Positions 6,001 to 9,271 of a DNA stretch of 9,271 nt are shown here, piece after piece. Source of the DNA: DATILL01 sp035476575 (lineage in GTDB: Bacteria; Actinomycetota; Actinomycetes; Mycobacteriales; JACQDL01). The position numbers and the translations under genes are program-made. The notes under the pieces are model-generated. The model was not told where the DNA came from. It searched no databases and was given only the letters and a program-made list of their open reading frames with translations. Each line of letters begins with the position of its first letter. Positions within the stretch are counted from its first letter, which is position 1. The stretch is from positions 1-9,271 of the forward strand of contig DATILL010000093.1 of assembly GCA_035476575.1 (NCBI GenBank), written 5' to 3'.

Positions 6001-7635
6001 CTTCCGGGCCACAAGGTCTATCCCTGGATCGCCCGGACGCGGTACTCGACCGCGGGGGTCGGGCTGATCTCCCCGCCGCCGCACCACGACATCTACTCCA
6101 TCGAGGACCTGGCCCAGCTCATCCACGACCTGAAGAACGCCAACGACGCCGCCCGGATCCACGTCAAGCTGGTGGCTGAGGTCGGGGTCGGCACCGTGGC
6201 CGCCGGGGTGTCCAAGGCGCACGCCGACGTGGTGCTGATCTCCGGCCACGACGGCGGCACCGGCGCCTCCCCGCTCACCTCGCTCAAGCACGCCGGGGCG
6301 CCGTGGGAGCTGGGGCTGGCCGAGACCCAGCAGACGCTGCTGCTCAACGGGCTGCGGGACCGGATCGTGGTGCAGGTCGACGGGCAGCTCAAGACCGGCC
6401 GGGACGTCGTGGTCGGCGCGCTGCTCGGGGCGGAGGAGTACGGCTTCGCCACCGCGCCGCTGGTGGTGGCCGGCTGCGTGATGATGCGGGTGTGCCACCT
6501 GGACACCTGCCCGGTCGGCGTGGCCACCCAGAACCCGGAGCTGCGCAGGCGGTTCACCGGCAGGCCGGAGTTCGTCCAGAACTTCTTCCGCTACATCGCC
6601 GAGGAGGTCCGCGAGTACCTGGCCGCGCTGGGCTTTCGCAGCGTGGCCGAGGCGGTCGGGCACGCCGAGCTGCTGGACACCCGGGCCGCCATCGAGCACT
6701 GGAAGGCGGCCGGGCTGGACCTCGGCCCGCTGTTCACGGTGCCTGACCTGCCGGCCGGTGCGGCCCGTCGGCAGGTCCGCGGCCAGGACCACGGGCTGGA
6801 CAAGGCGCTGGACCGCACCCTGGTCCAGCTCTGCGAGGGCGCGCTGTCCGACGCTACGCCGGTCAAGCTTGAGCTGCCCGTGCGCAACGTCAACCGCACG
6901 GTCGGCACGCTGCTCGGCAGCGAGGTCACCCGGCGGTACGGCGGCGCCGGGCTGCCGGACGGGACCATCGACATCACCCTGCGCGGCTCGGCCGGGCAGT
7001 CGCTGGGCGCGTTCCTGCCGACGGGCATCACGCTGCGGCTGTACGGCGACGCCAACGACTACCTCGGCAAGGGGCTGTCCGGCGGGCGGATCATCGTCCG
7101 GCCGGACGAGCGGGCGCCGTTCGTCGCGGAGCAGAACATCATCGCCGGCAACGTGATCGGCTACGGCGCCACCGGCGGTGAGATCTACCTGCGCGGGGTG
7201 GTGGGGGAGCGGTTCTGCGTCCGCAACTCCGGTGCCACCGCGGTGGTGGAGGGGGTCGGCGACCACGCCTGCGAGTACATGACCGGTGGCCGGGTGGTGG
7301 TGCTCGGCTCGCACGGCCGCAACGTGGCGGCCGGCATGTCCGGCGGGATCGCGTACCTGCTGGACCTGAGCATCGACCGGGTCAACCCGGAGATGGTCGA
7401 CGTCGAGGAGCTGTCCGCCGCCGACCTGGACTGGCTGCACGAGACCGTCGAGCGGCACTACACCGAGACGGGCTCGCAGGTCGCGGCCGCCCTGCTGGCC
7501 GACTGGCGGCGGCGGGCCGCGGCATTCCGCAAGATCATGCCGCGGGACTACAAGCGGGTGCTGGTGGCGATGGCCGAGGCCGAGCAAGCCGGCCGTGACG
7601 TCGACGAGGTGGTCATGGAGGCGGCTCGTGGCTGA
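3094..7635 (+). CDS. gltB: Glutamate synthase (NADPH) large subunit GltB
   Basis: A 1513-residue full-length alpha subunit of bacterial GOGAT. It hydrolyses glutamine at the N-terminal domain, channels the ammonia, and reductively aminates 2-oxoglutarate to glutamate at the FMN site; electrons come from GltD. Cys22 in EHDACGVAF is the expected amidotransferase nucleophile, exposed after removal of a 21-residue propeptide. The type II amidotransferase domain (about 22-430) contains EHRGAAGAEPSSGDGAGI, FSTNTFPSWPLAHPYRYIAHN and DRNGLRPSRWW. The central domain spans about 465-760. The FMN-binding synthase domain (about 810-1190) contains GAMSYGSIS (886-894), KMAQGAKPGEGGQLPG and SGHDGGTGASPLTS. 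Cys1128, Cys1134 and Cys1139 (C-X5-C-X4-C) are the 3Fe-4S ligands. The GXGXG beta-helix domain is about 1253-1430. All expected motifs are present and no frameshift is seen. The gene overlaps gltD by 8 bp and is the first gene of the operon. Confidence 0.99.
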   Translation: MNFSAVPAAHGLYDPQFEHDACGVAFVVDARGRRTNRIVAQGLTALANLEHRGAAGAEPSSGDGAGILIQVPDAFLRAVVDFPLPAPAGRDEPAYAVGCAFLPDDDAAEADAVGRIERIAAEEGLTVLGWRDVPTVVDPLGPTARSVMPRFRQLFLAGSSGLALERRAFCVRKRAEHETAAAGVGTYLPSLSARTLVYKGMLTTDQLPTFYPDLADPRLASAIAMVHSRFSTNTFPSWPLAHPYRYIAHNGEINTVRGNRNWMQAREALLASDAFGDGDLARLYPICTEGASDSASFDEVLELLHLGGRPLPHAVLMMIPEAWENHTEMDQARRAFYQFHAAVMEPWDGPACVAFTDGTVIGAVLDRNGLRPSRWWRTADDLVVLASEVGVLDIAPESVVAKGRLQPGRMFLVDTSLGRIVEDDEIKSALAAEHPYGDWLDAGLVPLSSLRDRTHIVPTHESVVRRQQVFGYTEEESRILLAPMARTGAEPIGSMGTDSPVAVLSDRPRLLYDYFSQLFAQVTNPPLDAIREELVTSLGATIGAEQNLLEPSAASARQIALPFPVIDNDELAKIIHVNDDGDLPGFASVVLSGRYAVDQGGPGLREALDRVRAEASAAIAAGARILVLSDRGCDARYAPIPSLLLVSAVHHHLVREKTRTQVGLVVESGDCREVHHVALLLGFGAAAVNPYLAFETIEDMAENGALAGVEPAKAVRNYVKAAGKGVLKVMSKMGISTVASYTGAQVFEALGLSDELVAEFFTGTTSKLGGVGLDVLAEEVASRHRRAYPPNPTELAHRRLDVGGEYQWRREGPPHLFNPETVFLLQHSTRSARYEVFKRYTAAVDALAHEGATLRGLFELRTGVRPPVPIEEVEPVEAIVRRFCTGAMSYGSISAEAHETLAIAMNSLGGKSNTGEGGEDAERLYDPARRSAVKQVASGRFGVTSEYLVNADDIQIKMAQGAKPGEGGQLPGHKVYPWIARTRYSTAGVGLISPPPHHDIYSIEDLAQLIHDLKNANDAARIHVKLVAEVGVGTVAAGVSKAHADVVLISGHDGGTGASPLTSLKHAGAPWELGLAETQQTLLLNGLRDRIVVQVDGQLKTGRDVVVGALLGAEEYGFATAPLVVAGCVMMRVCHLDTCPVGVATQNPELRRRFTGRPEFVQNFFRYIAEEVREYLAALGFRSVAEAVGHAELLDTRAAIEHWKAAGLDLGPLFTVPDLPAGAARRQVRGQDHGLDKALDRTLVQLCEGALSDATPVKLELPVRNVNRTVGTLLGSEVTRRYGGAGLPDGTIDITLRGSAGQSLGAFLPTGITLRLYGDANDYLGKGLSGGRIIVRPDERAPFVAEQNIIAGNVIGYGATGGEIYLRGVVGERFCVRNSGATAVVEGVGDHACEYMTGGRVVVLGSHGRNVAAGMSGGIAYLLDLSIDRVNPEMVDVEELSAADLDWLHETVERHYTETGSQVAAALLADWRRRAAAFRKIMPRDYKRVLVAMAEAEQAGRDVDEVVMEAARG
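7617..7621 (+). promoter_or_regulatory. gltD ribosome binding site inside the end of gltB
   Basis: GGAGG lies 6 bases before GTG 7628, inside the last codons of gltB. The coding overlap at 7628-7635 suggests translational coupling, which would help keep the two subunits in balance. Confidence 0.8.
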
Positions 7636-9082
7636 TCCGACCGGTTTCCTCAAGCACGGCCGTGAGCTGCCGAGGCGGCGACCGGTGGATGTGCGCATCA
7701 AGGACTGGCACGAGGTCTACGAGGACTTCGACCCGGCCGCGCTGCGCACCCAGGCGTCGCGATGCATGGACTGCGGCATCCCGTTCTGCCACAACGGCTG
7801 CCCGCTGGGCAACCTGATCCCCGAGTGGAACGACCTCGTGCACCGCGACGACTGGCGCGAGGCGGCGGAGCGGCTGCACGCCACGAACAACTTCCCCGAG
7901 CTCACCGGCCGGCTCTGCCCGGCGCCGTGCGAGGCGGCCTGCGTGCTCGGCATCAACGCCGACCCGGTCACGATCAAGCAGGTCGAGGTGGAGATCATTG
8001 ACCGGGCCTTCGAGGAGGGCTGGGTGGTGCCCCGGCCGCCGGCGGTGCGCACCGGCAAGAAGGTGGCGGTGGTCGGGTCCGGCCCGTCCGGGCTGGCCGC
8101 GGCCCAGCAGCTCACCCGGGCCGGGCACGAGGTCACCGTGTACGAGCGGGCTGACCGTCCGGGCGGGCTGCTGCGGTACGGGATCCCGGAGTTCAAGATG
8201 GAGAAACGCCATCTGGAGCGCCGGCTGGCCCAGATGACGGCCGAGGGTACGACGTTCGTCACCTCCTGCGAGGTGGGGGTGGACGTGACCGGCGAGCAGC
8301 TCCGGGCCGGCTTCGACGCGATCGTGCTGGCCATCGGCGCCACCGTGCCACGCGACCTGCCGGTGCCGGGCCGGGAGCTGGCCGGGGTGCATGTGGCGAT
8401 GGACTACCTCACGCCGTCCAACCGCGTGTGCGAGGGTGACCTGGCCGAGTCGCCGATCTCGGCCGAGGGCAGGCATGTGGTGATCATCGGCGGTGGCGAC
8501 ACCGGGGCGGACTGCCTGGGCACCGCGATCCGGCAGGGCGCGGCGAGCCTCACCCAGCTGGAGATCCTGCCCCGGCCGCCGGACGCGCGGGTCGACTCGA
8601 TGCCCTGGCCGACGTACCCGATGATCTACCGGGTCTCCTCGGCGCACGAGGAGGGTGGGGAGCGGGTCTACTCGGTGTCCACGGAGCGGTTCGTGGGCGA
8701 CGGCTCGGGTGCGCTGACGGGGCTGGTGCTGTCCGAGGTGCGGCTGGCCGAGGGTCGGTTCGAGCCGGTGCCGGAGACGGCGCGGGAGCTGCCGTGTGAG
8801 CTGGCGCTGCTGGCGATGGGGTTCACCGGGGCGCAGCGGGAGGGGTTGGTCGACCAGCTCGGGGTGGCGCTCGACCGGCGCGGCAACATCGTCCGCGACG
8901 CCGACTGGCAGAGCACCGTGCCGGGGGTCTTCGTGGCCGGCGACGCGGGGCGCGGGCAGTCGCTGATCGTGTGGGCGATCGCCGAGGGCCGCTCGGCCGC
9001 CGCGGCGGTGGACCGGTCACTCTCCGGCGGGTCGGCGCTGCCGGCGCCGCTACGGCCGACCGCGATGGCCCTGCGCTCCTAG
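7628..9082 (+). CDS. gltD: Glutamate synthase (NADPH) small subunit GltD
   Basis: A 484-residue beta subunit of GOGAT that oxidises NADPH on FAD and passes electrons through 4Fe-4S clusters to GltB. The N-terminal cluster domain has Cys46, Cys49, Cys54 and Cys58 (CMDCGIPFCHNGCPLG) and a second group, Cys97, Cys101 and Cys105 (LCPAPCEAAC). The FAD dinucleotide fold is at 146-155 (VAVVGSGPSG), followed by ADRPGGLLRYGIPEFKM. The NADPH-binding fold is at 284-295 (VVIIGGGDTGAD), and the C-terminal FAD contact is VPGVFVAGDAGRGQSLIVWA (431-450). The start is GTG 7628, giving MADPTGFLKHGRELP, the family's usual N-terminus; earlier in-frame starts would add residues coded by the end of gltB. Length is normal, and the last 15 residues are a non-conserved tail. 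No clear rho-independent terminator follows. Confidence 0.99.
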   Translation: MADPTGFLKHGRELPRRRPVDVRIKDWHEVYEDFDPAALRTQASRCMDCGIPFCHNGCPLGNLIPEWNDLVHRDDWREAAERLHATNNFPELTGRLCPAPCEAACVLGINADPVTIKQVEVEIIDRAFEEGWVVPRPPAVRTGKKVAVVGSGPSGLAAAQQLTRAGHEVTVYERADRPGGLLRYGIPEFKMEKRHLERRLAQMTAEGTTFVTSCEVGVDVTGEQLRAGFDAIVLAIGATVPRDLPVPGRELAGVHVAMDYLTPSNRVCEGDLAESPISAEGRHVVIIGGGDTGADCLGTAIRQGAASLTQLEILPRPPDARVDSMPWPTYPMIYRVSSAHEEGGERVYSVSTERFVGDGSGALTGLVLSEVRLAEGRFEPVPETARELPCELALLAMGFTGAQREGLVDQLGVALDRRGNIVRDADWQSTVPGVFVAGDAGRGQSLIVWAIAEGRSAAAAVDRSLSGGSALPAPLRPTAMALRS

Positions 9083-9095
9083 CTCGCTCCTAGCT
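9074..9095. repeat. 11-bp tandem duplication over the gltD stop codon
   Basis: CGCTCCTAGCT occurs twice back to back (9074-9084 and 9085-9095) without a mismatch. The first copy contains the gltD stop TAG (9080-9082). The second copy puts its TAG in another frame, so the protein end is unaffected. It abuts the palindrome array to the right and may mark a slippage or insertion junction. Confidence 0.9.
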
Positions 9096-9271
9096 GTGGT
9101 CACCTGTCGGCGTTGTGGTGACCTCTCGTTGCCTCCCGCGCCCGTGTGGTGACCTCTGCGCCGTGTGGTGACCTCTTGTGGTCTCCAGACCCCCATAGGT
9201 GACCACTCGGCGTTGTGGTGACCTACCGAGGGCTGGCGTTCGTCGACCGAGGGTAGCTCTGAGGTGCTCGA
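9083..9271. other. Gene-free right end of the window downstream of gltD
   Basis: No complete gene is seen. The stretch holds the second half of an 11-bp duplication, six regularly spaced GGTNACC palindromes, and an 8-bp direct repeat ACCGAGGG (9225-9232 and 9246-9253). A GTG at 9264, 10 bases after GAGGG (9249-9253), could start a gene that continues outside the window. Only two full codons are visible, so this is not called. Confidence 0.6.
9091..9240. repeat. Degenerate 50-bp tandem repeat (3 units) carrying six GGTNACC palindromes
   Basis: GGTNACC occurs at 9098-9104 (C in the middle), 9117-9123, 9148-9154, 9167-9173, 9198-9204 and 9217-9223 (all G in the middle). The start-to-start steps are 19, 31, 19, 31 and 19, so the units are 9091-9140, 9141-9190 and 9191-9240. 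The fuller core is TGTGGTGACCTCT at 9114-9126, 9145-9157 and 9164-9176. An 18-bp stretch, TCGGCGTTGTGGTGACCT, is identical in units 1 and 3 (9107-9124 and 9207-9224), exactly 100 bp apart. Between palindromes the units have diverged while palindromes and spacing are kept, which suggests selection as protein-binding sites. Candidates are the transposase-binding end of an insertion sequence (IS21-like ends carry several short repeats), or operators of the next gene. Confidence 0.88.

Noticed and set aside
4939..7701. 920-residue minus-strand frame opposite gltB
   Set aside because: Its length comes from GC-biased third positions; the product resembles no family and overlaps conserved FMN and GXGXG domains.
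9098..9123. Rho-independent terminator after gltD formed by GGTCACC and GGTGACC
   Set aside because: The arms can pair as a 7-bp stem with a 12-base loop, but no T-run follows and each arm is just one member of the six-site array.
9091..9240. CRISPR array at the right end
   Set aside because: The repeated core is only 7-13 bp, spacing alternates between 19 and 31, and the intervening sequences are related to each other rather than unique spacers.

Overview
The window is GC-rich throughout (coding third positions are almost all G or C) and reads as chromosomal DNA of an actinomycete. The evidence is the actinobacterial style of GltB/GltD, the ECF42-type sigma factor paired with a DGPF-domain protein, and GTG/TTG start codons. 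The sequence does not fix the genus; a Frankia- or Micromonospora-like lineage is only an impression.

Layout from left to right: (1) bases 1-88 are eleven perfect tandem copies of an 8-bp unit, cut by the window edge. (2) Bases 89-351 are non-coding and contain a good candidate ECF42 promoter (TGTCGA-N18-CGAC). (3) Bases 355-786 encode a YCII/DGPF-domain protein and 834-2156 an ECF42-group sigma factor with a long C-terminal extension. They form a two-gene unit, with a possible hairpin in the gap just before the sigma-factor ribosome binding site. (4) An ankyrin-repeat protein lies on the minus strand (2158-2829), convergent with the sigma factor, with one base between the two stop codons. 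(5) A divergent intergenic region (2830-3093) holds two perfect inverted repeats and an AT-rich patch that may be promoter and operator for gltB. (6) gltB (3094-7635) and gltD (7628-9082) overlap by 8 bp and encode the large and small subunits of NADPH-dependent glutamate synthase. (7) After gltD there is an 11-bp tandem duplication spanning the stop codon. An ordered array follows of six GGTNACC palindromes spaced exactly 19, 31, 19, 31 and 19 bp, a degenerate 50-bp repeat. It looks like a protein-binding array, possibly the end of a mobile element that continues beyond the window.

Functionally, gltBD is core nitrogen assimilation: GltD supplies electrons from NADPH and GltB makes glutamate from glutamine and 2-oxoglutarate. 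The DGPF-ECF42 pair is a signalling module of unknown stimulus with no anti-sigma factor gene, probably self-activated through the promoter at 249-276. Nothing in the sequence links the ankyrin protein or the sigma module to gltBD beyond proximity. The parts least explained by known annotation are the 3' palindrome array and the 5' octanucleotide array.
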